Shown here one piece after another: positions 21,947 through 35,933 of a stretch of DNA of 64,000 nt. The notes under the pieces are model-generated. The model made no database searches. It saw only the letters and a list, made by a program, of their open reading frames with translations, and was not told the origin of the DNA. Position numbers and translations under genes: made by a program. The DNA lies in assembly GCA_907165065.1 (NCBI GenBank), contig OU015525.1, forward strand, positions 42,328,037 to 42,392,036. The letters run 5' to 3'. The stretch's first letter is position 1. Every line of letters starts with the position of its first letter. Source of the DNA: Caprimulgus europaeus (lineage: Eukaryota; Chordata; Aves; Caprimulgiformes; Caprimulgidae).

Positions 21947-23453
21947 CCCTCTGCTCTAATGTCAGCTTTAAAGCAAAGGCACAAAGTTGATATTGCAACT
22001 TTTAGGGGCTTGCTGGGGGCAAGGTAGATTAGTCCTGTGGGGAGGAAAAATTGCAGAGACACTTTTCGTGGCTTCTTCACAAAGAACATGCACATTCACC
22101 TGCAATTCTAATAGTGCAAATGGCAGGGATTTGCCCTGCTCACACTTCCAAGCCTGTTTATGGCTAGGATACTGCCTCAGAGCAACTCCCTTGTGGTTCC
22201 CACTCTATACCATGCCGCCATTAGGGGTTTTTTTTAAACTTCCTCTAACTTTTCCAGCCTGAGAAGTAGCCAGCCTGACAATCAGACTTTGGTGGTACTG
22301 AGGAAGGCAGTGTGGAAAACTTATCATTCACTCTTTCCTCCCCCATCATTTTCCCCCAGAATTTTTCCACTTTAGGTAGAATAATATATTTTATTTGAGT
22401 TCATATGAAGTGCTTAATTTTGGAGGCCCTGCTCCTTGCTGGTTTTCTAGGTCCACTTCTGTGGTACTGAAAACTCTACCAAGCAGACAATCCACAAAGT
22501 CAAAATATTTTCTCAGAGTATACAATTGCCTTCTGGGATGTCCATAACTTGGTAAAACTTTCAATATTGTGCCTGAACTGTTTTTCTGCACTGCTAACCC
22601 CTTTCCTCAAGGGTTTGTGCCTAACAAGTGCCTCATGGCCAAGGAGAACTCAAGAGTGTGCAGGATCAAGGTGGTGGGAGCCAAACACCAGATCTCAGGA
22701 TAGTCTTGTTTCTGAAAAATGAACATATTACTGGTACCAAAATTGTTTGACTCCACTTCTAGCACTGATAGCTTGGTTGCCTGAAACCTGTGTTTTCATT
22801 ACTATGAGATCAAAAATGTCCTTTTAAGGCAGCAAAGTTGCCATCCTTTTGTGCTTCTCGGTTTATTTTTTTCTTCAGAAAGTTCATACATTAGTTTGAC
22901 TACATAATTAAGCACTATGGTATTGAAAAGAAACATTTAAGTTGTCTTTAAATTTGAAACTGGAAAAGAAATGAGCATAGGACAAAATTACCCTTTGCAA
23001 AGCTAAAGCACTGGTAACGTTCCAAAACAGTAACAAATTATACGGATTTTTTGACTGGCAAAGAAATAAAATTCCTTCATTTCTGTGGGTAACTATTCCC
23101 TGTATCCTTGGTTTGTTCAGCTCCATTTTCCATCTACTTCTGCCACGCTGTTTGTTGTTAAAAGCATTCTTTTATCTGAGAAACGCTCTTAAACATCTCT
23201 ATGGACCTACCAGTGAGCATTAAAAGCATGCTGGGAGAACACTCCTTTTTGTAGAGGTGCAGGGTGTTTTTCTGTGGCATGTACTCTGGTAAGCTTTTCA
23301 GGCTTAAGATCAAAAGTCTGCAATCTTCTGCCAAAATACTTGCAATCTGTTTCAGTCTGGATTACATCAGGAGTTTGGTAGCTTGAGCCCAGCTTTCTGC
23401 TCGGGCCCTTTTAGCCAAAGAGAATTTTAGAGAAGTTATATTCTTATAGCCTG

Positions 23454-23508
23454 AGGGTTATTTCCCCGTCTAAAAGACTTCAGGAAGTCCTCTGAAAAGA
23501 CTACAAAA
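23454..23508 (+). repeat. Local direct repeat, copy 2
   Basis: This is the second copy of the unit at 21893-21946, in the same orientation and 1.56 kb downstream. It differs by a few substitutions and one indel. The flanks on either side do not match. Confidence 0.75.
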
Positions 23509-26500
23509 ACTCCCATCCCACCCTAAAAAACCCTAAAACACCCTGATATTCCCACATAGGTCTGCATGAGTAGGGTAAACAGGAAGAAAATAGTGATATA
23601 AGTTTCATCCAAATGAAGGTTTAAAATTCATCCTAGTTTTCACTTATTGTAAATGAAAATTGTTATGGTATCAGAGCATAGGAGGGCAGCTGAGTTATTT
23701 TTTAGAGCTACACAGGTGATTCTTCAGTTTCAAGAAAACTGAGGAACACTGTTGTTGAGCACTCTTTTCACATGCCTTTATTGATAAGGGTTGGAAGGCA
23801 GAAAATTCACAGATATGCTAGCCTGTGCCTCATTATAGCATTTCCTTCTATAAGACATTGTCTACTTGCTATGGAAGGACATGACTGCATGGCAATGGTC
23901 TGCAGTAGTTATTCTTCAATAACTTTTTGATAAGTTTATTTTCTTCAATGAAACTGAACGAAGGGGCCATTACTGTGTCAAAGCAGAGTGGGGGCATGGG
24001 CAAGGGGACTTGGTACTGATTGCTTAATGCACTTTCGTTTCACACCTGAGGACTCTTTTTTCCCTTAACAATGGCTTTCCTGGATATGTAAGCCCTCATT
24101 CACTGCCTCGGAGATGGCTGAGCTGGGTGTCTTTAGGAGGTCTGGTCTCATCTCACTGAAGAGAATTGGGAATGGAAATAGAAAGGTGCTGCTTCAGTGT
24201 GAGTGTTAAATAGCTGCCTCTGAAAAGCCTTTTCTCTATTGAGTACCTCAGTCTGTGCCTGGAAACTTTCCTCCTTCCCAGCCCTCCCCACTTCATCAAG
24301 ACTGACACAATATTGAAAACACCGAACAAACCCCCTGTCCTAGGCCTGGTGCAGGAGCTCTCCCATCCTTTCATCTTACTGTAATTTTTTTTTATTATTT
24401 TTTTGGAAGGGTGAAGAGTGCTTGTGTTTAACTTCAAGTAGGCAAGACTTTGTACTTTTTGTCTGCTCATTGTCAAAAGTACTCCTTCCCTACCTTGTGA
24501 CTGCTGTATCTTTTCCTAATGGATATCATGGTGTTGTGTACTGCATGAAGCTCTTCTATCTTGGCCAACATCACTGTAATTATAGTCCATTTCTTTTGTA
24601 ACTCTTTTATTGTTGCTGAAAAATGAAGATGCAGGACAGTGGCTGAAAAGCCAGTTGCATTCAGATCTCCTGATGAGTATCTGTCTTCAATTTTGTGACT
24701 TAAAAAGAGTGAGTCATTGCAATCTTGTAGTGAACTGAGCTTTCATAAATTGCAATGTCCCCTTCTTAACAGAGCATAGTCCATACTCTTGATACAGTTG
24801 CAAACTCCTTTGACAAGGGCCAGAAATCAGAAGATAGCTTGTTTTTAAATAAGGAGGGATAAAGAGACAACTGATGAATAAAAAGTTCTGGTTTGTCCCT
24901 CTGAGACCATCTGTCCTCACAACAAAAACCCCCACTCATTCCTCTAAAATTAGTCTGGAACAAAAGATGGAAACAATCTTTTTATCTCAAAAATGTGAAG
25001 GGGCTTTGAAAGCTTGCATTAAAGTCCTTGTGTCTCTGGCTTACCAGGCTGTAAAGGCAGCTCTTCAGCCTCCTATATGAAGGTCTTGGGAAAAAAATAA
25101 AAAAAATAAAAAATAAAGCCTTCCTCCCTCCATACAAACAAGTTTTCAAACACATTGAGGAAGTCAGTCTTAAAATTTCATCAGTACACTCTTGATCCTG
25201 ACATGACTGGCTGTTTAAAGCCAACAAAAGATTACTCAGAATTTCATTTTTAGAGGAAGCTGAACTGGTCAAAATATTACAAACGTTTTTTTTTTTTTTT
25301 TTTAATTTGGTCAGAAAATGTCTTCCAAAGGGTTTGTGTCTGTTTCTCTGTAGAATAGTTCTGATTAAATTCACCCCCAAAGGCCTTTAAAGTTAAACCT
25401 GAAAATCATGATCAGGTTCAGAAGAAGATTTGCTTACCCCAGAATAGCAAATAGGCCAGTGGGTTGGTGCATTGGGCGTACCTGCAGCCAATGCCTTGGG
25501 CTTTTTAGGCAGAAAAAGGAATTGGACATGAATATTTTGTTTTTAAGTTGCTATGCTGATGGAGGTGATGTTGTTTAGATCCTGTCTTAGATTGGGCTGT
25601 CCCCTTTGACTGATGATGTCTGTTTGGTCTGGAAGGGAGTACATGGACCCATCCTGCACTGATTTAGCATAAAGCTTTCGGGACTTCATAATACAGATAA
25701 GTGACTCTTGGTCACTTTTGGTTTCCTCCTTCAATGTCTGCTGTGTGTCTGCTCTCATACAGCAGAGTGGTGATTCCCCTGCTCACCTGTTCTTTTAGTC
25801 ACGCTCTAAACTAAATCTCCTTTTGACAATATTTTCCTAAGGTATGTTGAGCTTTCATCTCTCCCTACAGTGTAGAGTCAGGGGTTTCTCTAGGCTTCAG
25901 ATATATTACATTTAAAGAGGTAATGCTGGCTCCATGACAACACCAAGCATTTACAGTCTCATAGAAACTGATGTTGGTAATGTATCAGCCTGATAAAACA
26001 GCTGTGGTGTTGCAGCAGGAGAAAACACCCAGACACACAGCATCATCCATCCCCGCAGCTGCAAGGCGAGACATGCCAGCAGCCTGTGCATGTTGCAGAG
26101 GCCAGAGCTTCCCACAACTGTGTTCCTGCTGTTTGTGAGCCAGTGGCAAGCCTGCAAATAAGGTCCACGGGGTCTGCAGAGCTGTCCCAAGTCTTTCAGC
26201 AGGCAGCTCCTTGGTGTGAATGAGACCATGTCCATTTTGGCAGACTTCTCTCTGGTCGTTTCCTTCACACCCTCAGTAAATGGCTTCACGTTCAAGTATC
26301 TCCTTAGACACTTCACTGCCTAATGTATTTTCTTTTTTCCCCAGTGACAGGAAATTAACAGGGTGATGCTGGAATGGTGCTGGTTACAGCCATGTTCTGA
26401 TGGACCATTTCAGGGAAAAATCTCTTCCCTTAGGGCAACGATGTTGCCTGCAGGTGTATACTCATGGAAGAGGTGCTGGAGGGGAGTGCAGCAGGAACGC

Positions 26501-26800
26501 AGCCCTGCTTCTGCTCTGTGCTTAGAAATGAGGCACTGAAGTCCCTCTGGTGCTGAGCGGGCACTCTCTATGCTGTGGTGCTATTTTCTATGCTGAACTG
26601 AGAGCAGCGATGTATGTTAATGTGTGGGCCAAAGTGTTGATGCATCTTCCTGGACTGGAACAAAAGAAGTCTCTTGTTTCTGCTTTTTTTTTTTTTTTTT
26701 AATTTTCATTTTGTCTTGAGTGCATGGGTATAAAGATCTGTTAGTTAAGACTCTCATGTGCAGTTGTTTCATATTGGTTTATTGTTTTTCTTTCTTTGAG

Positions 26801-26920
26801 GAAAGGTGGCAGAAAACCCATGGAAAGAATGAAGCTTTCATAAAGCCAAAATTGAATGCTGTGCCACTTTTAGAAGCTTTAAATACACGAAATTGCAATA
26901 CTGAAATGCTGCAAACCTAT
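26801..26920 (+). CDS. Candidate internal coding exon, unknown protein
   Basis: A strong pyrimidine tract ('attgtttttctttctttgag') ends in AG at 26799-26800. A good donor, TAT|GTAAGA, starts at 26921. The 120 bases between are exactly 40 codons, open and in phase 0 at both ends. The translation is hydrophilic and protein-like, with stretches such as ERWQKTHGKNEAFIKPKLN and VPLLEALNTRNCNTEMLQTY. No family is recognised and no partner exon was found. Chance pairings of acceptor, donor and open frame do occur at this scale, so it remains a candidate. Confidence 0.25.
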
Positions 26921-29900
26921 GTAAGATTCGCTGTTGACTTTCTACTCCCTCTCTTATGACACACAGGCAAAGTCTCATAGACCAAATATCACTGATATCC
27001 TTGGATAACTTTGTTGTTTACATAAGCACATTTTTAAAAACACACTCGAGACAGTAATAAGAATTTACAATGCTTCTCAAAGCACAAGATAATTCTATTT
27101 TAATTATAGAGGGTAGTTCTTAATTACTGAATACTCGAGAAAAGTGAAAAAGAAATCTGGTTTTCATGCTGTTATAATTAAAGGGAATACAAAACTTAAA
27201 AAATCCAAATAATCACAAGTTTGAATTAATAGCAAGGGAAATATTTTGTTTATTAAAATTTAGAAAAGATTGAAATACTAGAAATTAAACTATGACATCT
27301 TGTAAAACATTCATTTATGAGAAGACAGTATAATTGGATGTCCCTAGTTCCATTTTATGCATCTTTGTTTTCCTATTCATCTTGCTTTTCCCTTTACTTT
27401 TCATGTATTCACTATGTGACTTGTCTTCTTGTAGTCAAGAGGATCTGGGGTTAAATTGCTTCAACAGCAAAGTCATAAATTCCAATTAATCTGTGCAGTA
27501 GGGCCAGTTTACAGAAAATAATGTCTACTTTTTGTCCATTGCCTTTAGAATGTGAAAGGGGTGGTTTATGCAAATAGAGCTTTTAGTTGGTTGAAATATT
27601 GTTTTTAGTAATGTGCTTTCCTGTTTTCTGTAGATAAAGCATTTCTTGTCCATGTGCTCAGTGTATCACTATGCCTGAATTTCTTACTTTTATAAACAAA
27701 ATGCTACAGATTGCAAAACACAAATTTCTGTCAAAGTATTTCTTAAAATGAATTGATTTTTACTCTTTTAATGAGATCTTACTCTCCTTCAGATTTTAGT
27801 GAAAGTTTTCCAGCCCCTCATAACAACAATACTGACCTGGATATGGTTCTGATCTTTGACTAGTATCACTGTATGTAGGCATAGAGGGATATTGATAGGA
27901 TGAAATTATTTATTTTTAACTTAAAGCAAGTGAGCTGAACTTCTGTCAAGAAAAACAACACTGCTCTAATTTCCAGGTTGTTTTCTACTATTCTTTTTTC
28001 AAGAAACACTTGTAGGAACTTAGAACCAATTGCAGAGTTAGGTGTTTTGTTTGTCTGGTCTAGAATATGTAGTTTCAGAAGAAACTAATCTCTCTGTCTG
28101 GAAGTTAAATTAGACTGTCTATAGAGCACTTGTGTCTGACTTTGCCTATTTTAAAGATAAATAAAACCTGTCCCACACAGACTCTGCACAGCAGACCTTG
28201 TGGTGGAAATACCATCTATGCGAAAATATATCAGCAGTTTAATTCCAGCCAGTCAAACTTCTGTAGCACACTTGCTGCCCTCAAAGCAATTTCTTTATTC
28301 TGTCCACGGAATAGAGCAGACATCCTGAGGAGAATTCAATTATATTACTTAAACACATGAATGTGGTACCCAGGAGGCCTGCCTGGACACTATGTAGATC
28401 ATCTCAGTGTTGATATTTTTGATGTTGAATTATTTGATCTGGAAAATAAAATATTTTTATCTGAATTACTTTGTGTGGAGTTATTATTACTATTGTTTTT
28501 ATTATCTTTGATTTGTCATTGAGGAAAAAACTCCCCTAGGTTGGCTTCTCCCTCTGTTCAGGTAAGTGCTGAAATATGGTAGAAGTGACAAACGTAATGC
28601 TTGTACTTTACAATTTTCAGGGCTTTCTAGGAGGGGTAGGCTGATAAAGTTTCTTCTCAATTTGATATCTCCAGCTGAGAATACCAGGTACCTGTGTGGG
28701 ATTTGGTTTCCAACCCTCTTCTCCATCAGGATGAGTATTATACACACAGAAAATCACACCTGTGTTATTTTAGGTATATCATACCTATAGCTGGGCCTGT
28801 GCTTGGCATACTGGAAGATCTTCTTCATGGTTCAAGTTGCCTAAGGTCAATGACTTTTAAGTTCCCCAAGAAAGCTGCGTGCTTGCTCCTACTGTTCCTC
28901 AGATTATAATGGAAGTAAAAAAGAGACAAATAGAATCTTTTTGCAGTGCTTATTTTGTGAGGAAACGCTTTCTTTCAAAATTCTTGGGAAACCTTGGGCG
29001 CTTCAATTAAAACCAAACCAAACAAAAGAAAAGAAAATGTTGGTTTCATTTATAAATGTGTTCTTTCTACAGCTGATGGAAAACAGTCTTCTCTGCCGAG
29101 GAACTCAGAGTGGCTAAGTTATGCTTTTGCACCGAATTGTCATTTTTCTTCCTGGTGGAAAAAGACAAGGAAGGCGAGTTAATCTAGGTCAAAACATTTT
29201 TTTAAAGGTCCTTCCAAGCTAACCGTTTTGATTCAAAATGTTGAAAAAAATTTTGAGAGAAGTCATCAGAATTTATTTGTTTGTGGAACAAATGTAACCT
29301 ACTTGACAGAACTTCTCTATTTTAGGAGACAGAATCTTTGAGAAGTAAGGAAGAAAGGAGAGTTTTTATTTCCCTCTAAACACCAACTGTGTAAATTATT
29401 AGTAATGTGAAAGATCAGTCTGCATGCTTGGTACTCTTATTGCTTCCAAGTGTTCCTGTATGGTAATGAATTTATTAATTGATTTAATGATACTTTGTGT
29501 TTTGGGGCTTGTATTTTGAGTAGCAGAGAAAATAAATCTGTGGTAGCACTCTGACAAGTCTATCTATTTTGTTACCTTAACCTAAAAAACTACTTTAAAT
29601 GAGCTGCCTGCTATTGTAGACAGGTATCCAGCCACAGCTGGGTGCTTTTTGGGTCCAAAAGAGATTCTACAGGCTGTGAAGGGCTCCAGACTGCCCTTGA
29701 CACCTGTGGTAAGTTGATGTTGAGTAGCTCTAGAGCCTCCAAGCTAAAGCTCGCTTGAGAATGGAGCTGTTTGCATCAGGGAAGACCTGAGCACGGGAAC
29801 TATCAGATTGATACAATACAAGATAAACTTCATTGGCACACAGCTTTATAATGGAAGAAGTCTCTGTCCTTTGTGTGATATAGAGCTTACTTCAAGCAAA

Positions 29901-32269
29901 TCTTGAATTTGGACAAACGGCAAAGGATTTTACCTGCCACCTCCTGCATACGCCTCCCCTCTTATAGTGCTATAAGATGACGCAGGGCCATATTTCCTGG
30001 TGGCTGGGGCCCTGTTTGAACAAAATGTGTGTGTGTAAAACCATCAGGGCTGCATTGCAGCATCTTGCATTCATTGAATCTGATCTATCAGCACAACTTA
30101 GCTTGATTTTTAGAGCAAGAAATCTGAAATTAAAAATGGCTTATTGATTCCCTGTTTTTTTCTCAGGCAGGTTAATTCTGATATGAACTAGAATTCTCCC
30201 CAACAGTTGATTTTAATTTGGGTCAGAGTACCTACAACTACAGGATAACATTGCAGTCTCTATGCAATACACAGGGATAAGGGAAGTGTCTCAGTGCACC
30301 CCAAGCTGCTGGCTTGGTACAGAAGTGATGTAAAAAATTAGCTGTGCACCATCCAGGGTATTCCAGTATAAATGAGCGTAGCACTGAATCAGATCTGACG
30401 AAGTGTGGCTTAAACAGCTACTCCAGGTAACAGGCAATGGAGAATCATGGCAGGAGACTTCTGAATTTCACCTCATCTCTTTGCTGTGCCTACCCTAACT
30501 TGTATGTCTGATTCTTCATGAATTACGTCTGGGCCAGACGTGGCAAAAGAGTCTAGAAAAGCTGCTGTTTGTTAAAATCCACAGTTCTTTCCTGCTGCAA
30601 CACTTCTGTTCTTGTGATAATTCTGAATGTGAAAAGGCAGGTAAGTTCTGCTATAAAAATCTCAAGGCTGTAAAATCTCAGCACTTTGGAAACAGAGGTT
30701 AACTATCTGTAAGGTTGATTGGTTGCTGTGCCCAGCTTCTCTTTGAACTGGCAAGCTTGAGTGGAAAATTTAATAAACACTTTGAATCGTGACTAGGATT
30801 ACACATTTTTATAGGTATCAATATGAAAAATAGCCTTCTGTATTCTTTGAGAGTGTTGAAATATAAAAATATCTATTTGGAATGAACTGTAACATAAACT
30901 AGCCACGTTTCTTGGGTCCTCTCCGGGTTTCTGAGAAGCACTTTCCTCTCTCCAGTCTGGAAACTCGCTTATCCAAATAACAAACATTTCAAAATTGATG
31001 GTGAGCTTCTTGAAAAATATTTTTATGAATTTTCTCTGTAGAAGTCTGAAGTCAGTAACACATTTTATTCATCTCACTCGTGTAACTACTCTAAAATACA
31101 AGTGTGTACTCCCGATTTATTTTTTGTCACACACGAAATATGTCTTGCCTGGCCTTTGAAAGCTGTGCTCCTGCTCTCTGGGTCATGCACAACTGCAATG
31201 CTGTGAAGATGGTTGCTGTGGCTATGGGCCACTGTGCTGAATGGACTCGGCCCCAAGAGCAAGTGGCATGGCACAGCTACACTTTTTTTGTTCAGTCTAT
31301 GCAAAGTACTTACAGGTTTTTTTTTTTTTTTCTTCTTAATCTTAAAAGGGCTAATAGTAGCCTTGAGACCTGTAGCATCAACACAAATCATGGTATTAGC
31401 CCTAAATATTTAAACAGATTTTTCAATAGGCTTAAAGCATCTGAGTTTCAAAAGAGCTTAAGCACTAATCTCTCTTTGAAAATCCTGAAGTTATCTGATA
31501 AAATTTTTATTTAGACTTGTTTTTTGGATGCTAACATTAGGCATGGCTTAGGATGTTACCATAGAGGTCTGTTCTCTCTATAACCCTATAGCAAGGGATT
31601 TAATGCTTTGCATTGGTTTTCATTTATGTATTGAAAAGTTTATCAGCTAATCAGTTGCTGGAATTTGGGATGATTTGCATTGATGAAATTGACAGCAGTC
31701 AGAAGATGGATATGATATGCACAGTAATTTTAGCTAGTAGGCAGAGTAGGGCTCTAATTAAAGGTTTAGGCTAGCGGGATATGATTTACCAAGAACTGAA
31801 TGTCATACTCTAAATATGATGTTGTTAAAATTTTTCCTTTTTATTTGAAAGACATGGAGAGAATTCTTTGTAGGAATATTGCATCTTGATGAAAAGTTAG
31901 AATTGTTCAAGTTTGCTTTTATCTTTCTGTGAAAGTTTCTGGGTTCTCCTTGTGTACACAGGTTTCCCTTACACTGAAACCATTTTTCCCTCTACAAATC
32001 ATGCACTTGTAACTTTTAGTAACGATCAGATGAATAAAGGAGTTTCTTTACTATTAGCTTGGTGAAAAAATAACATGACCATAATATTAAGATTACATGA
32101 GAGTTAAGTGGATGAAGGAAAATGTCATAGTACCACATTAATAAAGGCAGCTCTTACATCCCTGGAACTGTGCATTGCTGAACAGGGAGTGCAGTCATGA
32201 GAAGGAATCAGACCTGGCAGGAACTGCAAAGTTTTTAATCAGCAACTGAATATTGATTTTCCTACACAG
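26921..32269. other. Long AT-rich spacer, no gene recognised
   Basis: More than 5 kb of unique-looking sequence without a mobile element I can name. There is a T run at about 31318-31331. A short open stretch after a good acceptor at 29071-29072 ends in a stop at 29180-29182. A 136-codon open frame at 31104-31514 has no domain and includes the T run, so it is not called. Confidence 0.5.
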
Positions 32270-32985
32270 GAAGGAAGATGTTTGCAATCCCAAACATAAA
32301 TACAAACTGGAAGACGAGGGGATTGAGATCAGCTCCAAAGAGAAGGACTTGGGAGTGGTGGTGGACGAGAAGCTCAGCATGAGCCGACCATGTGCACTTG
32401 CAGCCCAGAAGGCCAACTGTATCCTGGGCTGCATCAAGAGAAGCGTGGCCAGCAGGTCGAGGGAGGTGATTCTCCCCCTCTGCTCTGCTCTTGTGAGACC
32501 TCACATGGAGTACTGTGTCCAGTTCTGGAGCCCTCAACACAAGAGAGATGTGGACCAGTTAGAACGAGTCCAGAAGAGACCACAAGGATGATCCAAGGGC
32601 TGGAGCACCTCTGCTACAAGGACAGGCTGAGAGTTGGGGCTGTTCAGCCTGGAGAAGAGAAGGTTTAGGAGAGATCTTATAGCGGCCTTCCAGTACCTGA
32701 AGGGGCCTACAAGAAAGCTGGGAAGGGACTTTTTAGAAAGGTAGGTAGTGATAGAACAAGAGGTAATGACTTTAAAGTCGAAGAGGGTAGGTTTAGATTA
32801 GATATTAGGAAGAAATTCTTTACTATGGGGGTGGGAGCCACTAGAACAAGTTGCCCAGGGAAGCTGTGGATGCCCCCTCCCTGGAAGTGTTTAAAGCCAG
32901 GCTGGATGAGGCTTTGAACTTTGGGGGTTGGAACTAGCTGATTTTTAAGGTCCCTCCTAAGCGTAACCATTCTATGATTTTTTGG
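32270..32985 (+). mobile_element. CR1 LINE 3' end, older subfamily
   Basis: A 5' truncated CR1 begins in the ORF2 region just after the reverse transcriptase and ends near the degraded octamer 'attctatgattttt'. The first part, open up to 32591, encodes typical CR1 ORF2 stretches such as [20 protein letters not shown] and [19 protein letters not shown] frameshift follows near 'agaagagaccacaagg'. The 3' part uses 'gggggttggaactagctgat', an older subfamily ending. It is a dead fragment. Confidence 0.92.
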
Positions 32986-35866
32986 AATGGAGAGGAAACT
33001 GTAAATTGAGACATGAATATTTGACTTCTGACAATATTGACTCCAAGAGGAGACAGTGGAGGTCGTTAGGGACATAAAAATTGTAAATAAGATGTTGTGT
33101 TTGGAAAAGGGGGGACATTTATACCCACCAAAAAGAAACATAAGTGAGAGTTGGATGTTTCAAATCCTATTTCTGTTTATAATCTAAATATGGAAGAGAT
33201 CCTGCCTTATGTTTCCAAATGGAAAGGTTACCACTGCTAGCCCATCTCCACACGCTTGCTGCCCAGCACTCCTTAGTTCATCTCAGAGGAAACAGGGGGA
33301 GCTCAGCCTGGGAAGTGATGGGAGCTTGGCTCTGCAGCGTGGGGCTGTGAAGGCTATATGGGAGTGGCAGGCTCAAAATCCTGATCATGAGCAAGGAGAA
33401 AGCACGTCTATGTAAATGTAAGCCAAGAATTATTTTTTTTTTTTAGTGTAATTAGAGTTTTAAGAGTGTAATTGTTAGTCCAGATCTAGTTGTTACAGAA
33501 AAATAAATTAAAATGCAATTTTAAAATTGTAACACGCCCCCTTATTTTCTACCCCTTTTCCTGGTGTTATGCTCACCCTTTCCTTGCTCTGCTGTGTCCA
33601 AAGGTCAGTGTCTTCACTCTAGTGTTTGGTGTGTGGAGAGATGTTACAGAACGTTGACAGCATCTGGAGTCCTTTGCCAGGAGGAATATGATGTTCAGGT
33701 TTCAGGTTTCCTCTCTTAGGATCCATTTAGGGTCATTGGTATATGTACAACCGTCTTTTACACCTCACTGCACTGGTCTCCAGCTTCATGTCACTTTTGG
33801 ATTTACTATAAATGGTGACTTTTATGCATTCTAGATACTATTTCTTTGTTCTTTGTCAACCCTAATGCCAGTGTTGCCTGGCTCCAGGTCTGCATTTTTT
33901 TTATCTGACTATTCAGGGGCTGTGCACCACTGTAAGGTTCTGCAGTACCAAGAGTCAGTCCTAGCTCTTACCATTCCACGCCTGTGCTCCTCTATGTCAC
34001 CCCCTGCATCTCCACTTCTCAGGCACTGTTCTTGCGCCAGACCCGAATTTCTCTGCAATACAGCACTGTGCACGTATGAATGTGCCCTGCAAAGGGTATG
34101 ACTGAGCACCTGAGTTTCTGAACCTGCACTGCAGCTGAGTGATTCCCACTGGCCATTGTGGATTGTGTGGGCTTTGACTGTGCTTCCCTGCTTGCTGTCT
34201 TTATGGACAGTGGTCCTAACCTGGGGGATTTTGTCATTGACAGTGTCCAAATTAATCTGCTCTTGTATGTGCTAAAGATAACAGACATGTTGGGAGATCT
34301 CAGTGTGATCTGAAATCCCAAGCAAGTTATTTGTAAGGGCTGCGGCACACACAGTGGGAACTACTGGGTAGAGGTTCTAAAACTGCTTTTAGAAAGTGTT
34401 AAAATCCAAAATTCTCCAGACAGTTTTTATTGAGTGATATTTCAAGGGGGTTATAGTTGTAGTTCTGATGTCTGTTGCTGAGATTAGCAATAATCTTTCT
34501 TTTCTGTTTTTTTGTATGACATACTAGTACAGTCCTTATAAAGTCTGTGTCACTGCAGGAATATCAAATACTTAGAAATTATTTGAACTCCACAAGTAAT
34601 TGAAGTATTTAATGGTAATCTATGCATGTGTTAAATTTACAAGTGAGGGGGCATAGTATAAGTAATCAATCTGGGGAGAGAACAATGTTTATCAAAGTTT
34701 CCTTTCCCTACTTACACAAACACTGGATACTAAACTCACTTGTGAAGACAGCCCCTGCTCTCCAGGTTCAACTATAGTAGATGTTTAAACAGAAATAATT
34801 AATTTTGACTAGGTGCTGAAGTCTTAATCATCAGATTCTTTAGTTTGCTCATATCAGAAATGTATCAAGAATTATTAAAAAAATTCTTTTACCACCAATA
34901 TATCTTTGTTGTTGTACATTTAAAAACCTTTCTGTGAGGCCTTAAATTTCAGGATAAAACTATGTCAGAGTAATCCTCTTTTTTTTTCTCTCACAACTCT
35001 GTCTGCCCTCCTCTGAAAAGGTTATTGAAATATATTTTTAAAATCTGTGATTGTACTCCTCTAACAGTGCAATGACAAGAGCTGATTAGAGGGAGCAACT
35101 CTCCGCAATCAGATGTGTTTTCTCACAGCTCTCATTTACTGGAGGAAGTTACTTTGCAGTAGCAAGGTCGTAATAATTTATAATAACCTAGTTGCTTTGA
35201 TCTAATTTCCCTGGTGAACACTCTGGCCATGCACTAACTACGAGGCACTTTTCCCCATTTCCAGAGCAGAGCAAAATCCCTCACAGTGTGGAGCTCTTGG
35301 GGTTCAGGTACACAGTCAAACTAACCTGTTTTAACACGCCTTTTTGTCATTTGAAAATCAATTGTGTAATGAAAGTTAGATGACCAGCCTCTCTTGGTAC
35401 CTAATGGAAAGATTCCTCTACCTGTTATCTCAGAGGGATGAAATTATTGAATCCTTAAAACTTAGTATTTCTATGTTGTAAGATACTCAAGGTACTTCTA
35501 TCTATTCCTCTAGCTGTTATTTTAAAGGGACATAATTGTTGAATCATTAAAGTTTAAGGAAATAATAATGTGATGTTTTAAGGGAAAGGTTATAGTTGCT
35601 CTTCTGAAAAAAATGCAAATATGAAAAGTAGTGCATATACATGTGACTGAACTGGAATGCAAGATCTGATTTAATTTCAGATCTCAACAACACTAACGTC
35701 TTGCTGCTAATTATGGCTTTTCTGTATTTAAACCTTATGGTAGCATATGCTACTGATACTCTTTTTTAAACACAGCACAGTCTATAGGGAAAGCCTCTAC
35801 TTTTGGGATGTCAGTTGTGTTCAAGCTGTAGGAGAAAAATCAGTCCTTGTTTTGATTCTTCTTATT

Positions 35867-35933
35867 CTTGTTGTTGTTGTTGTTGTTGTTATCATGATTA
35901 TTATTATTGTTATTATCTTCATCATCATCATCA
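35867..35933. repeat. Compound trinucleotide microsatellite
   Basis: TTG repeated about eight times is followed by ATT-type and then ATC-type triplets. It ends directly against a short palindrome, CACACAAT-A-ATTGTGTG, at 35932-35948. Confidence 0.9.

Larger units (their letters stand above)
18761..26800. other. Long spacer, one local direct repeat, no gene recognised
   Basis: About 8 kb without a recognised mobile element or gene. It contains the 55-bp direct repeat pair at 21893 and 23454, a T/C tract near 20311-20325, an A/T-rich simple tract near 25088-25115, and T runs near 25286-25304 and 26683-26700. A GC-richer patch at about 25990-26270 carries a 121-codon open frame on the minus strand with no recognised domain. 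Confidence 0.5.

Noticed and set aside
27560..27580. Octamer-like ATGCAAAT motif
   Set aside because: Similar motifs occur many times in this AT-rich window, so a single match carries little weight.
29073..29182. Short open stretch after a good splice acceptor ('gttctttctacag')
   Set aside because: Only about 36 codons to a stop, with no partner exon and no recognised family. It is too weak to call.
31104..31514. 136-codon open frame on the plus strand
   Set aside because: It passes through a T run (poly-phenylalanine) and has no domain or splice signals.
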